Below are positions 37,313 to 45,974 of a stretch of 64,000 nucleotides of DNA, in pieces; position 1 is the first letter of the stretch, and each line of letters starts with the position of its first letter. Both the position numbers and the translations under genes were made by a program. The notes under the pieces were generated by a model. The model was not told the DNA's origin. It worked only from the letters and a program-made list of their open reading frames with translations, and ran no database searches. Source of the DNA: Aliagarivorans taiwanensis DSM 22990 (GTDB taxonomy: Bacteria; Pseudomonadota; Gammaproteobacteria; Enterobacterales; Celerinatantimonadaceae); contig NZ_AUBZ01000002.1 of NCBI RefSeq assembly GCF_000429505.1, forward strand, positions 211,605-275,604, read 5' to 3'.

Positions 37313-37771
37313 ATGAAAAAATCGATTACTACTGCAGTTCTGGCTTTGAGTTTGGTTGTTCCATCGGCGTTTGCTGCGGGTGGTCAAGAGCGTGGCCATG
37401 GCCCAGCGATGAAGGTGTTTAAACAGCTAGACTTGAGCGCGGAACAGAAACAGCAAATCCGCGACATCATGCAGGCTAATCGCCCGGCTGATCGTGAACA
37501 AGCGAAACAGCAGCGCAGCGAAATGCGCGATGCGCAGCGCGCCCAGCGCCTGGCACTGATGGAAGCGGAGCAGTTTGATAGCGAAGCGGCAGAAAGCTTG
37601 ATTGAGCAGCGCCAAGCGCGTCAAGCGGAGCGCGAGCTGCGGATGCTGGAGATTCAACACCAGATCTATCAAGTGCTCGACGACGAGCAGCAGCAGAAGT
37701 TCCAGCAGCTACAAGCTGAGGGGCCACAACGTGGTGGCAAGAAAGGTCGTGGTGGTAACTGCCAGAGCTAA
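37313..37771 (+). CDS. cpxP: CpxP/Spy-family periplasmic chaperone
   Basis: 152 aa. CpxP binds the CpxA sensor and damps the envelope stress response; the fold is an all-helical dimer related to the chaperone Spy. It has a signal peptide (cleavage near residue 21, AFA), two LTxxQ-like motifs (LDLSAEQKQQI and LDDEQQQKF) and a highly charged helical middle. The C-terminus is basic and Gly-rich. Position opposite cpxRA with a CpxR site between supports the name over Spy. GAGG lies before the ATG. Confidence 0.9.
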   Translation: MKKSITTAVLALSLVVPSAFAAGGQERGHGPAMKVFKQLDLSAEQKQQIRDIMQANRPADREQAKQQRSEMRDAQRAQRLALMEAEQFDSEAAESLIEQRQARQAERELRMLEIQHQIYQVLDDEQQQKFQQLQAEGPQRGGKKGRGGNCQS

Positions 37772-37785
37772 ATTCTATTCAGCAA

Positions 37786-37806
37786 AGGGGCGAATAGCCC
37801 CTGTTC
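37786..37806 (+). terminator. Weak terminator after cpxP
   Basis: AGGGGC-GAATA-GCCCCT followed by GTTC. Only a 6-bp stem with a poor T run. Confidence 0.4.
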
Positions 37807-37837
37807 CTACCGGCATATCTCCTCAGTGGTGACATGC

Positions 37838-37843
37838 TATACT
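37838..37843 (+). promoter_or_regulatory. Possible -10 element before fieF
   Basis: TATACT preceded by TGC gives an extended -10 (TGCTATACT). No clear -35 hexamer is present. Confidence 0.35.
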
Positions 37844-37874
37844 GCCCAGCACGCTCGAGTATCAAGGACGTGCC

Positions 37875-38777
37875 GTGGGCAGCTTTCAATATAAGCGTCT
37901 GGTGACGATTGCAACCTGGACTGCAACCCTGGTCGCCACCCTGCTACTAATCATCAAAAGTATCGCGGTGTTTTACACCGGTTCGGTCAGTATCTTGGCG
38001 TCGATGATCGACTCGCTAATGGATATCGGCATGTCGGTGGTGAACCTACTGGCAGTGCGCTATGCCCTGCAGCCGCCAGATAGCGAACATCGTTTTGGTC
38101 ATGGCAAGGCCGAGCATCTGGCGGGCCTTGCTCAAGCGGCGTTTATCAGTGGCTCCGGCTTGATGCTGATCTACACCGGCGCGAACAGTATCCACCGCCA
38201 GGCGCCCCTTGAAGGTGACTCATTAGGATTGTGGGTGATGCTGGTATCGACCGCATTGACCGTGGCACTGGTTGGATTCCAGCGTTATGTTGTCCGGCGA
38301 ACTAATAACAGCGTGATCAAAGCCGACTCTCTGCATTATGTGATGGATATCTTGATGAATGCAGCGGTGCTGCTAGCCCTGCTGTTCACCCACTATGGTT
38401 GGTTCTGGGCTGATGGCGTGTTTGCCATCATCATCGCACTGTATATCATGGTCGAAGCGCTGAAGATTGGCCGCGAGGCGGTGCAAAACCTGCTTGATCG
38501 CGAGTTACCTAAGGAAGAGCAGGCAACTGTTCGCAGCGTGAGTCTGGCGGTTGACGGGGTGCTAGGGGTACATGATCTGCGCACCCGTCAGTCCGGTGCA
38601 ACGCGCTTTGTCCAGCTACACATTGAGTTAGCCGATGAGTTAAGCTTGTACCAGTCGCACCAGATAGCCGATTTAGTGGAAGAGGCGATTCAGCAGCAGT
38701 GGCAGGATGTGGACGTAATTGTTCACCAAGATCCACGGTCTGTAGTGAGCAGTGAACAAAAACAACAGTTTGATTGA
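37875..38777 (+). CDS. fieF: Cation-efflux pump FieF (CDF family)
   Basis: 300 aa. FieF exports divalent metals (Fe2+, Zn2+) in exchange for protons. Six membrane helices; metal ligands in helix 2 (SMIDSLMDIG) and helix 5 (HYVMDILMNA), the cytoplasmic HRFGHGKAEHLAGLAQA loop, and a ferredoxin-like C-terminal domain with H and D ligands (GVHDLRTR, VQLHIEL, VIVHQDP). GTG start with AAGGA 8-9 nt upstream; no ATG is suitably placed. Neighbour of the cpx genes, as in E. coli. Confidence 0.95.
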   Translation: MGSFQYKRLVTIATWTATLVATLLLIIKSIAVFYTGSVSILASMIDSLMDIGMSVVNLLAVRYALQPPDSEHRFGHGKAEHLAGLAQAAFISGSGLMLIYTGANSIHRQAPLEGDSLGLWVMLVSTALTVALVGFQRYVVRRTNNSVIKADSLHYVMDILMNAAVLLALLFTHYGWFWADGVFAIIIALYIMVEALKIGREAVQNLLDRELPKEEQATVRSVSLAVDGVLGVHDLRTRQSGATRFVQLHIELADELSLYQSHQIADLVEEAIQQQWQDVDVIVHQDPRSVVSSEQKQQFD

Positions 38778-38786
38778 GGAAGTAGA

Positions 38787-39599
38787 GTGGCAAGGCAAAG
38801 TAAGAAACAGTATGGGTTAACCCAGTCTCTGACCGAGACGGTGTGGTTACAGATCCGCGATGAAGCCCGCCGTATGGCCGAAGACGAGCCGATGCTCGCC
38901 AGCTTCTTTTACTCGACCATTCTGAACCACGAAACCCTGCCTTGTGCCTTGAGCTTCCAGCTTGCCAGTAAGCTTGATAGCACCACCGTGCCAGCGATTT
39001 TGCTGCGTGAGTTTATCGAAGAAGCCTTTGTCGAAGAGCCAGAGATGCTAGCGGCGGTGGCGGCGGACATCGTGGCGGTTAAGGATCGCGATCCGGCGGT
39101 GCAGTACTATGCGATCCCGCTGCTGTACCTTAAGGGCTTCCATGCGCTGCAAGGTTACCGCGTGTCTAACTGGCTATGGCGCCAAGGTCGCTTAGCGCTG
39201 GCCCGCTATATCCAGAACCAGATCTCTACCGTGTTCGCCGTGGATATCCACCCGGCGGCAAACATCGGTAAAGGTATCTTGCTCGACCACGCCACCGGTA
39301 TCGTGATTGGTGAAACCGCGGTGATTGAGGATGAAGTGTCTATCTTGCAATCGGTTACCTTGGGCGGTACCGGTAAAGAGATGGGCGACCGTCATCCTAA
39401 GATACGCCGCGGCGTGCTTATCGGCGCTGGCGCTAAAATCTTGGGCAATATCGAAGTGGGCTGTGGCGCCAAAGTGGGTGCCGGTAGCGTGGTACTCGAG
39501 CCGGTGCCACCGCATACCACGGTGGCGGGCGTGCCAGCGAAGGTGGTAGGTACTCCGAGCTGCGATATGCCTGCTATCGATATGGGGCAGAATATCTAA
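38787..39599 (+). CDS. cysE: Serine O-acetyltransferase
   Basis: 270 aa. CysE makes O-acetylserine for cysteine synthesis. An N-terminal helical domain (1-140) precedes the left-handed beta helix of hexapeptide repeats with DIHPAANIGKG, DHATGIVIGETAVI and GGTGKEMGDRHPKI, which hold the catalytic Asp and His residues. The protein ends in Ile (MGQNI); a C-terminal Ile is what docks into CysK, so the cysteine synthase complex should form. GTG start preceded by GAGGA. Its end lies just before a hairpin and a tandem repeat. Confidence 0.95.
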   Translation: MARQSKKQYGLTQSLTETVWLQIRDEARRMAEDEPMLASFFYSTILNHETLPCALSFQLASKLDSTTVPAILLREFIEEAFVEEPEMLAAVAADIVAVKDRDPAVQYYAIPLLYLKGFHALQGYRVSNWLWRQGRLALARYIQNQISTVFAVDIHPAANIGKGILLDHATGIVIGETAVIEDEVSILQSVTLGGTGKEMGDRHPKIRRGVLIGAGAKILGNIEVGCGAKVGAGSVVLEPVPPHTTVAGVPAKVVGTPSCDMPAIDMGQNI

Positions 39600-39610
39600 C
39601 CTAAGAGGTT

Positions 39611-39645
39611 TGCCGCAGCAAGGTCTGCGGCAGCCAGTTTACTCT
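39611..39645 (+). terminator. Candidate terminator after cysE
   Basis: TGCCGCAG-CAAGGT-CTGCGGCA, an 8-bp stem, followed by a pyrimidine-rich stretch (GTTTACTCTTC). Confidence 0.55.
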
Positions 39646-39668
39646 TCTACTTTCTACTCTTTTCTTAT

Positions 39669-39726
39669 CCTACTCTTCTCTTACCCTACTCTTCTCTTAC
39701 CCTACTCTTCTCTTACCCTACTCTTC
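39669..39726. repeat. 16-bp tandem repeat at the DUF1653 stop codon
   Basis: The unit CCTACTCTTCTCTTAC occurs three times without change (39669-39684, 39685-39700, 39701-39716) and a fourth time in part (39717-39726). A degenerate pyrimidine-rich stretch (about 39641-39668) precedes it. The last partial copy includes the stop and final codons of the minus-strand DUF1653 gene. Such a repeat is prone to copy-number slippage. Confidence 0.9.
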
Positions 39727-39942
39727 GTGGAGCAGGGCAAAGCGTGGTACGCGTTTACCACTTTCCAGGGTGACATCTTCAACAAACATCGCCAGTGGCC
39801 GAACCCACAACCTACCTTCGCCATAAAGTGGTCGGTAGAGCACCATTAGCTCTTCGGTTTCGGAGTGGATTACGGTGTCGATAACCTGATATTCATTGCC
39901 TTTGTAGTGGCGGTAGCGGCCGGGAAGCGGGGCGTGACTCAT
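39718..39942 (-). CDS. DUF1653 domain protein
   Basis: 74 aa, the whole of it a DUF1653 domain: YRHYKGNEYQVI at the start, a conserved HSETEELMVLYRPLYGEG core and LWVRPLAMFVEDV. The family is small, cytoplasmic and of unknown function. The TAG stop and last two or three codons fall within the final, partial copy of the tandem repeat at 39669-39726; the family usually ends at about this point, so the repeat probably has not truncated it. Confidence 0.85.
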   Translation of the reverse strand: MSHAPLPGRYRHYKGNEYQVIDTVIHSETEELMVLYRPLYGEGRLWVRPLAMFVEDVTLESGKRVPRFALLHEE

Positions 39943-40055
39943 ATTGCTGTATTTCTCATCAGTTGCATTGGCTTTTTAAGTTCTACCCTTGTTGGCATAG
40001 CATGACAAGAGTATGCTGCCTGTAACTTCAACGTGGATTGTTTTAGGAGACCTTG

Positions 40056-40262
40056 ATGTCTTTTGATGTATTGGAAAAGCTGGAAGCAAAAGTCCAGGCT
40101 GCGGTAGAAAACATTGAATTGCTGCGTATGGAAATTGACGAGCTCAAGGAGCAGAACAGTCAACTCAGCGATGAAAATGGCCGTCTGTTGCAAGAGCAAC
40201 AAGCATGGCAAGAACGCCTTCGTGCCTTGCTAGGCCGTATGGAAGACGTTCATCCAGAATAG
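40056..40262 (+). CDS. zapB: Cell division protein ZapB
   Basis: 68 aa. ZapB is an all coiled-coil protein that binds ZapA and supports Z-ring assembly at mid-cell. It starts [20 protein letters not shown] and ends [15 protein letters not shown], matching the two ends of E. coli ZapB, but the middle is about 13 residues shorter. The ATG at 40056 has AGGAGA 6 nt before it; a TTG one codon earlier is in frame. It lies next to rraA, as in E. coli. Confidence 0.92.
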   Translation: MSFDVLEKLEAKVQAAVENIELLRMEIDELKEQNSQLSDENGRLLQEQQAWQERLRALLGRMEDVHPE

Positions 40263-40291
40263 TTCGCTTAAGTGAGCGATGAGCCCGGGCG

Positions 40292-40780
40292 TTATTCGAT
40301 ATCTAACGGCTCGGGCGAAAGAATCACCCCAGTGGTATCGGCATAGACATGGTCCTCTGGCAAGAAGGTCACCCCACCAAAGTTCACCGGCACATTCTCT
40401 TCACCGGTATCGTTTTCCACATCAGCACCCACTGGAATTGAGGCCAGCGCTTGCACGCCTAACTCGAGTTCTTCCAGCGCATCCACATCACGCACACAGC
40501 CATAAACGATGATGCCTTCCCATTCGTTTTCTGCTGCGGTTTCAGCAATGCTCAGATCGATCAATGCTCGGCGCAACGAACCGCCACCATCGATCAGTAG
40601 CACACGTCCGGTGCCAGGTTCTTGAACCATCTGATTGATAAGACCGGAATTCTCGAAGCACTTGATGGTCGTGACTTCGCCGCCAAAAGAGCTGCGGCCG
40701 CCAAAGCTGGCAAACATCGGCTCGACCACGTCGACGGTGTCTGCGTACAAATCGCACAGCTCTGAGGTGTTATATTCCAT
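40292..40780 (-). CDS. rraA: Regulator of RNase E activity A
   Basis: 162 aa. RraA binds RNase E and inhibits mRNA decay; the fold is that of HMG aldolase/methyltransferase-like proteins and forms a trimer. The conserved [35 protein letters not shown] and [10 protein letters not shown] segments are all present. Convergent with zapB. Confidence 0.95.
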   Translation of the reverse strand: MEYNTSELCDLYADTVDVVEPMFASFGGRSSFGGEVTTIKCFENSGLINQMVQEPGTGRVLLIDGGGSLRRALIDLSIAETAAENEWEGIIVYGCVRDVDALEELELGVQALASIPVGADVENDTGEENVPVNFGGVTFLPEDHVYADTTGVILSPEPLDIE

Positions 40781-40871
40781 GATAGCGATCCTAGAAGGTA
40801 AGCAAATTACGCTACCAGTATAATCGCTAAGTAGCCGTTTTCAATTGAGAAAACGCAAAGGACGGGAAACT

Positions 40872-40899
40872 CGGCAGCTGACAGTACAGCCAGCTGCCG
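40872..40899 (-). terminator. Candidate terminator after hslU
   Basis: CGGCAGCTG (40872-40880) pairs with CAGCTGCCG (40891-40899), a 9-bp stem. The minus-strand tail (GAGTTTCCCGTCCTTT) is only moderately U-rich. Confidence 0.55.
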
Positions 40900-40905
40900 G
40901 AGGGC

Positions 40906-42237
40906 TTACAGAATGAAGCGAGTGAGATCTTCGTCAGCAACCAGCTCATCGAGATTTTGGTTCACATAGCTGGCGTCGATGATCACGTTGTCGCCATCTT
41001 TATCTGAGGCGATAAAGCTCAGCTCTTCCATCAGCTTTTCCATCACGGTGTGCAGACGGCGGGCGCCGATGTTTTCGGTGCGCTCATTGACCTGCCAAGC
41101 GGCGTCGGCGATGCGGCGTATGCCATCGTCGGTGAAGTCGATGTTCAGCCCTTCGGTTTTCATCAGCGCGCGGTATTGCTCGGTCAGAGACGCATTCGGC
41201 TCGGTCAAAATCCGCTCGAAATCCCCCGCGCTAAGTGCGCTAAGGTTCACTCGGATCGGCAGGCGGCCTTGCAGCTCTGGGATCAGATCAGACGGCTTAG
41301 CTACCTGAAACGCGCCAGAGGCGATAAACAGGATGTGGTCGGTCTTCACCATGCCGTGCTTGGTGCTAACAGTAGAGCCTTCTACCAAAGGCAGTAGGTC
41401 GCGCTGTACACCTTCGCGGCTTACATCCGGGCCTGAGGCTTCGCCACGCTTGCAGATCTTGTCGATTTCATCGAGGAACACGATGCCGTGGTTTTCCACC
41501 GACTCCAGCGCTTTCTCTTTGATCTCTTCTGGGTTGAGCATCTTGGCGGCTTCTTCTTCCACCATCAGCTTGAAGGCTTCTTTGATCTTCAGCTTGCGCT
41601 TCTTGGTCTGGTTGTTACCAGATAGGTTCTGGAACATGCCCTGCAGCTGATTGGTCATCTCTTCCATACCCGGAGGCGCCATGATCTCAACGCCAACCTG
41701 TGGCTGGGCGATGTCCACTTCGATCTCTTTGTCGTCCAGTTTGCCTTCGCGCAGTTTTTTGCGGAAGGTCTGGCGGGTGCTGCTCTCTTCTTGGCGCTCT
41801 TCTTCGCCGAAGTTATTGCGGGCAGGGGGCAGTAGGGCATCTAGGATGCGCTCTTCTGCTTGATCCTCGGCGCGGAAACGGAACTTCTCCATTTCTTGTT
41901 CACGGGTTTGCTTGAAGGCAACATCGGCCAAGTCGCGGATAATGGTTTCCACTTCTTTACCCACGTAGCCCACTTCGGTGAACTTAGTCGCTTCTACCTT
42001 GATAAACGGCGCATTGGCCAGTTTGGCCAGGCGGCGGGCGATCTCGGTTTTACCAACACCGGTTGGGCCGATCATCAGGATGTTCTTTGGGGTTACTTCC
42101 TGGCGCAGTTCGCTGGGAAGTTGCATACGGCGCCAGCGGTTGCGCAGGGCAATGGCAACGGCGCGCTTAGCTTCTGACTGACCAATGATGTGATTGTCCA
42201 GCTCAGATACGATTTCGCGAGGGGTCATCTCAGACAT
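40906..42237 (-). CDS. hslU: HslU ATPase subunit of the HslVU protease
   Basis: 443 aa. HslU is an AAA+ unfoldase that feeds proteins to HslV. Walker [14 protein letters not shown], the pore motif [10 protein letters not shown], an inserted I-domain (about 110-240), Walker [11 protein letters not shown], sensor GRLPIRVNL and the C-terminal tail DLTRFIL that docks into HslV. The ATG at 42237 has AGGAG just upstream; a longer frame reads back into hslV. Second gene of the heat-shock operon, 13 nt after hslV. Confidence 0.97.
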   Translation of the reverse strand: MSEMTPREIVSELDNHIIGQSEAKRAVAIALRNRWRRMQLPSELRQEVTPKNILMIGPTGVGKTEIARRLAKLANAPFIKVEATKFTEVGYVGKEVETIIRDLADVAFKQTREQEMEKFRFRAEDQAEERILDALLPPARNNFGEEERQEESSTRQTFRKKLREGKLDDKEIEVDIAQPQVGVEIMAPPGMEEMTNQLQGMFQNLSGNNQTKKRKLKIKEAFKLMVEEEAAKMLNPEEIKEKALESVENHGIVFLDEIDKICKRGEASGPDVSREGVQRDLLPLVEGSTVSTKHGMVKTDHILFIASGAFQVAKPSDLIPELQGRLPIRVNLSALSAGDFERILTEPNASLTEQYRALMKTEGLNIDFTDDGIRRIADAAWQVNERTENIGARRLHTVMEKLMEELSFIASDKDGDNVIIDASYVNQNLDELVADEDLTRFIL

Positions 42238-42250
42238 GTTAACTCCTGTC

Positions 42251-42781
42251 TCAAGCCGTTGCGTCGAGTTCTTCAACGGTTTGATTTGAATTGGTGAACA
42301 CACAGATGTCGCCGGCGATGCTCAGAGCTTTCTCAGCAATGTCGCGGGCACCTAGTTCAGTGTTTTCAAGTAAGGCGGTGGCTGCAGCTTGGGCAAACGG
42401 GCCACCCGAGCCGATGGCGATCAGGTCGTTCTCCGGCTGAATCACATCGCCGTTACCGGTAATGATCAGTGATGCTTCTTCATCGGCGACGGCCAGCAGG
42501 GCCTCTAAGCGGCGCAGCATTCGGTCGGTGCGCCAATCTTTGGCCAACTCAACCGCGGCGCGGGTCAGGTGACCTTGGTGCATCTCTAGTTTGGCTTCGA
42601 AGCGTTCAAACAGGGTGAAGGCGTCGGCGGTGCCGCCAGCAAAGCCTGCCAGCACGCGGCCGTTGTAGAGGCGGCGCACTTTCTTCGCGTTGCCTTTCAT
42701 TACGGTATTACCAAGAGATACCTGACCATCGCCTGCGATGATCACTTTGCCGTTACGGCGGACGGATACAATAGTCGTCAC
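42251..42781 (-). CDS. hslV: HslV protease subunit
   Basis: 176 aa. HslV is a proteasome-like peptidase; Thr2 becomes the N-terminal nucleophile after the Met is removed ([20 protein letters not shown]). The family stretch [18 protein letters not shown] is present. It heads the hslVU operon and is driven by the sigma-32 promoter at 42822-42850. Confidence 0.97.
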   Translation of the reverse strand: MTTIVSVRRNGKVIIAGDGQVSLGNTVMKGNAKKVRRLYNGRVLAGFAGGTADAFTLFERFEAKLEMHQGHLTRAAVELAKDWRTDRMLRRLEALLAVADEEASLIITGNGDVIQPENDLIAIGSGGPFAQAAATALLENTELGARDIAEKALSIAGDICVFTNSNQTVEELDATA

Positions 42782-42821
42782 GTTTTACCTCATTCTGTGC
42801 TCTGGTACGAGTATCACTAAG

Positions 42822-42850
42822 AAATGGGGCGAGGGAGGGAGTATTTCAAG
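42822..42850 (-). promoter_or_regulatory. Sigma-32 heat-shock promoter of hslVU
   Basis: On the minus strand, CTTGAAA (42844-42850), a 14-nt spacer and CCCCATTT (42822-42829) match the RpoH consensus CTTGAAA-N13/14-CCCCATNT without a mismatch. It lies about 41 nt before the hslV start. Confidence 0.92.
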
Positions 42851-42915
42851 GAGCGGAGAAAAAAATCTCGGCCCCGGGGAGAGTTGCTAGCTGCAACTCA
42901 ATAACAACTATGGAC

Positions 42916-43218
42916 TTACTTGGTCAATAAAAAGACGTGGTAGGTGGTAAAGTTTTTGCGGTGACAACGGGAGACTTTGGCCTCGAGCGGGTCGCAATCT
43001 GCTTGTTTACTCAGAAAGCGTACGTTGACCTTGGTGCCCATGGTGACTTGGTCAGAAAGCTGTATCAGCATGCCACGGCGTGACATATCAATACACATAG
43101 CGTCGATGGCGTGACTTTTGCCCGCTGTGTCGGTCCAGCTGAGTCTCAGTGGTTCTTGTTCAAGCTCGATGCGTTGATCCAATCGGCGGTCAACTTGAGA
43201 GAGTTCCACGTTGTCCAT
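42916..43218 (-). CDS. Single-domain PilZ protein
   Basis: 100 aa. PilZ domains bind cyclic di-GMP. The two binding motifs are visible: RRLDQR (residues 11-16, the RxxxR element) and DMSRRGM (the D/NxSxxG element, with an Arg pair inserted between). No other domain is present, so it acts as an adaptor if functional. It stands between hslV and ftsN, which are neighbours in E. coli, so it is a lineage-specific insertion in that block. The target is unknown. Confidence 0.85.
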   Translation of the reverse strand: MDNVELSQVDRRLDQRIELEQEPLRLSWTDTAGKSHAIDAMCIDMSRRGMLIQLSDQVTMGTKVNVRFLSKQADCDPLEAKVSRCHRKNFTTYHVFLLTK

Positions 43219-43467
43219 GTTGAGATGTCCTTAGAGCTAATGTGGGTCTAAGTCAGGTCTTTTGTCCAGTCGACCAGTTGAAGGCATAGCCTATACAGTT
43301 CTGCTCAATATAGATGAGAACCGTCTCAAAAAACCAGCATTTTTATAGCCTTAACTGGAAAATTTAGCCTAACAACCAATTTATAGCGAGATTGCTGCCG
43401 AATACCGTGTTTTTATCACTTTTAAGGTGCAACCGAATCCTGACAGCTAAGGGATGGGAGCTAGCTG

Positions 43468-44028
43468 CTAATCCCAGTTCCAATGCCATATCTGGCAGCC
43501 ATTGATGTTGGCGCGCTGCAGAGCATGGCGGTCGCGTTCGGCATCGCGTTTGCTGGGATAAGGACCCAGAACTACCCTATACCAAGAACCGTTGCTGCCG
43601 TCTGTATGTTTAATATCGCTCTCTAAGCCGGCGAAAGCGATCAAAGCCTTACTTTCTTCAGCTCTGTCTCGACTGCGGAACGAAGCACATTGCATTTGAT
43701 AGGGGCGACTGGGTTCGCTGCTTTGTTCGGCCACTTCCACTTCTACGCTCTTCTCTTCCAGCTCTTTGACGTAGCGACGCTCTTCAGGCGGTTCGGGAAG
43801 CGCTGGGCTATCGGCAGGTTTGAGTGGCCGCTCTGCGGACATGCTCGGAAGCGGCGCCGGCTCAGGCGCACTTCCTTGAATGTTGTAGAGCAAAAAGGCG
43901 AAGCCACTGACTGCGGCTACCACAACCAAAGCCAGGCCAAGCGGGAAGCGCTTGGCTTTGGGGGCGGCTTTGGTTTTTTTGGCTCTACGTTTGGCGGGTT
44001 TACTACGGCTAACGTAATCCTTGGCCAT
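43468..44028 (-). CDS. ftsN: Cell division protein FtsN
   Basis: 186 aa, shorter than E. coli FtsN (319). FtsN triggers constriction by activating FtsWI. It has the cytoplasmic MAKDYVSR start that binds FtsA, one membrane helix (about 29-48), the essential E segment (LPEPPEERRYVKELEEK, about 78-93) and a C-terminal SPOR domain (about 108-182) that binds denuded peptidoglycan. The long linker of the E. coli protein is mostly missing. Two nt downstream of argS, so the two are co-transcribed. Confidence 0.9.
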   Translation of the reverse strand: MAKDYVSRSKPAKRRAKKTKAAPKAKRFPLGLALVVVAAVSGFAFLLYNIQGSAPEPAPLPSMSAERPLKPADSPALPEPPEERRYVKELEEKSVEVEVAEQSSEPSRPYQMQCASFRSRDRAEESKALIAFAGLESDIKHTDGSNGSWYRVVLGPYPSKRDAERDRHALQRANINGCQIWHWNWD

Positions 44029-44030
44029 GC

Positions 44031-45782
44031 TTACATCCGTTCTAGGGTCTCAATTCCAAGTAGTGACAAGCCTTGGGTGATGACCTGCGCGGTTAGGGCA
44101 GCTAAGCGCAAGCGGCTCTGCTGCTGCTGTTCGCTGGCATTCTTAAGGATTGGGCAGGCTTCGTAGAAGCTCATAAAGGCGCCCGCTAACTCATACAGGT
44201 AGTTACACATCATGTGTGGCATACCTTTGTTGGCAACACCGTGCACGGTATCGCTGAACTGAATCAGTTTTTGACCCAAAGCAATCTCAGCATCGTGCTC
44301 TAGTTCGATGGTTTGAGTCAAGCTGCTAACATCGATATCAGCGCGACGCAGGATCGATTGAATACGGGTGTAAGCGTACTGCAGGTAAGGGGCCGTGTTG
44401 CCGTTGAACGCCAGCATGTTATCCCAATCAAAGATGTAATCGGTGGTGCGGTTCTTCGACAGGTCGGCGTACTTCACCGCGCCCATAGCGATGGCTTTAG
44501 CGGCTTGTTGTTGCTCTTGCTCGTTCAGGTCGCGCGATTTTTCAGCCACGATCTGCTGGGCGCGTTCTTCGGCTTCGTTAAGCAGGTCTACCAGTTTTAC
44601 GGTGCCGCCGCTGCGGGTTTTAAATGGACGGCCATCTTTACCCAGCATCATACCGAAGGCGTGGTGCTCCAGTGGCACCTCTTCAGGTACGTAACCAGCT
44701 TTGCGCACAATGCTCCAGGCTTGCATCAGGTGTTGGTGCTGACGTGAGTCGATAAAATACAGTACGCGGTCGGCGCCTAGTTGCTGATAGCGGTACTTGG
44801 CACAGGCGATATCGGTGGTGGTATACAGGAAGCCACCGTCTTTCTTTTGCACGATAACGCCCATCGGGTCGCCGTCTTTGTTCTTGTACTCGTCCAAGAA
44901 CACCACTTTCGCGCCGTTATCTTCCACTGCCAGGCCTTGTTTTTCTAAGTCGGCAACGATCTCTGGCAGCATGGCGTTGTATTGGCTCTCGCCCATGGCA
45001 TCGCTCATCTGCAGGCTCACATTCAAACGGTCGTACACCGCTTGGTTGTGGCTCAGGGTGATGTCGACCAGCTTGCGCCACATGGTGTTGCAGTACTCGT
45101 CGCCACCTTGCAGTTTCACCACGTAGTGACGGGCGCGTACCGCGAACTCTTCGTCGCTGTCATAGCGCTGTTTGGCTTCACGGTAGAAGGCTTCCAGATC
45201 GCTCAGCTCGATGCTGCCCGCGTCGGTGCCTTGCTTTTCCACTTCTTCCAGGTTGGCGATAAGCATACCGAACTGGGTACCCCAGTCGCCGATATGGTTG
45301 GCGCGAACCACCTTGTGGCCCAAGAACTCTAGTGTGCGCACAACGGCATCGCCGATGATGGTCGAACGCAGGTGGCCTACGTGCATCTCTTTAGCAACGT
45401 TAGGTGCTGAGTAATCCACCACGATGGTTTGCGGCGCGTCGGCCAGCTTAACGTTGGACTTAGCATCGCGGCTCATGGCATCGAGCTGCTCGCTCAGCCA
45501 AGCGTTGTTCAGGTAGAAGTTGATAAAACCCGGGCCGGCAATCTCGGTTTTCTCAACCAAGGTCGATTCAGGCAGGTTGTCGCAGATCAGCTGTGCCAGT
45601 TCACGTGGGTTCTTACCGGCTGGTTTGGCTGTCATCAGAGCCAGGTTGGTGGCCAGATCGCCGTGAGCTTTATCCTTGGTTCGGTCAACCTGAATTCGCG
45701 GCGCGAGATCCTCTGGCAGGATTTGCTGGCTTTTTAAGGTTGTGACTGCTTGTTCGAGCAGCTGTTGGATAAGCTCTTTCAT
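44031..45782 (-). CDS. argS: Arginyl-tRNA synthetase
   Basis: 583 aa, class I synthetase. N-terminal tRNA-binding domain with [20 protein letters not shown], the HIGH motif as HVGH in [20 protein letters not shown], the late KTRSGG element in place of KMSKS, and the DALR anticodon-binding domain at the C-terminus. The ATG at 45782 starts [11 protein letters not shown] as relatives do; a GTG four codons earlier is possible. ftsN follows 2 nt downstream. Confidence 0.96.
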   Translation of the reverse strand: MKELIQQLLEQAVTTLKSQQILPEDLAPRIQVDRTKDKAHGDLATNLALMTAKPAGKNPRELAQLICDNLPESTLVEKTEIAGPGFINFYLNNAWLSEQLDAMSRDAKSNVKLADAPQTIVVDYSAPNVAKEMHVGHLRSTIIGDAVVRTLEFLGHKVVRANHIGDWGTQFGMLIANLEEVEKQGTDAGSIELSDLEAFYREAKQRYDSDEEFAVRARHYVVKLQGGDEYCNTMWRKLVDITLSHNQAVYDRLNVSLQMSDAMGESQYNAMLPEIVADLEKQGLAVEDNGAKVVFLDEYKNKDGDPMGVIVQKKDGGFLYTTTDIACAKYRYQQLGADRVLYFIDSRQHQHLMQAWSIVRKAGYVPEEVPLEHHAFGMMLGKDGRPFKTRSGGTVKLVDLLNEAEERAQQIVAEKSRDLNEQEQQQAAKAIAMGAVKYADLSKNRTTDYIFDWDNMLAFNGNTAPYLQYAYTRIQSILRRADIDVSSLTQTIELEHDAEIALGQKLIQFSDTVHGVANKGMPHMMCNYLYELAGAFMSFYEACPILKNASEQQQQSRLRLAALTAQVITQGLSLLGIETLERM

Positions 45783-45974
45783 TGAGAAGTACACCGATTC
45801 TGACTGTGAATATTGGAATCGGACATTTTACCGACATTATTTTGTGAAGACTATCTCCTTTAAGCCCGGATATTGCCTAATTTGGTTAATTTCTGGCTTT
45901 GCCGGAGATCCTGCTGGTGCTGAGAGGGCTAGTCGCTCGCCATTCCTGCCATGAATGGCTCCGAGAGGCCCTGT

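Noticed and set aside
39641..39726. Possible CRISPR array
   Set aside because: The 16-bp units are directly adjacent with no spacers, so it is a simple tandem repeat.
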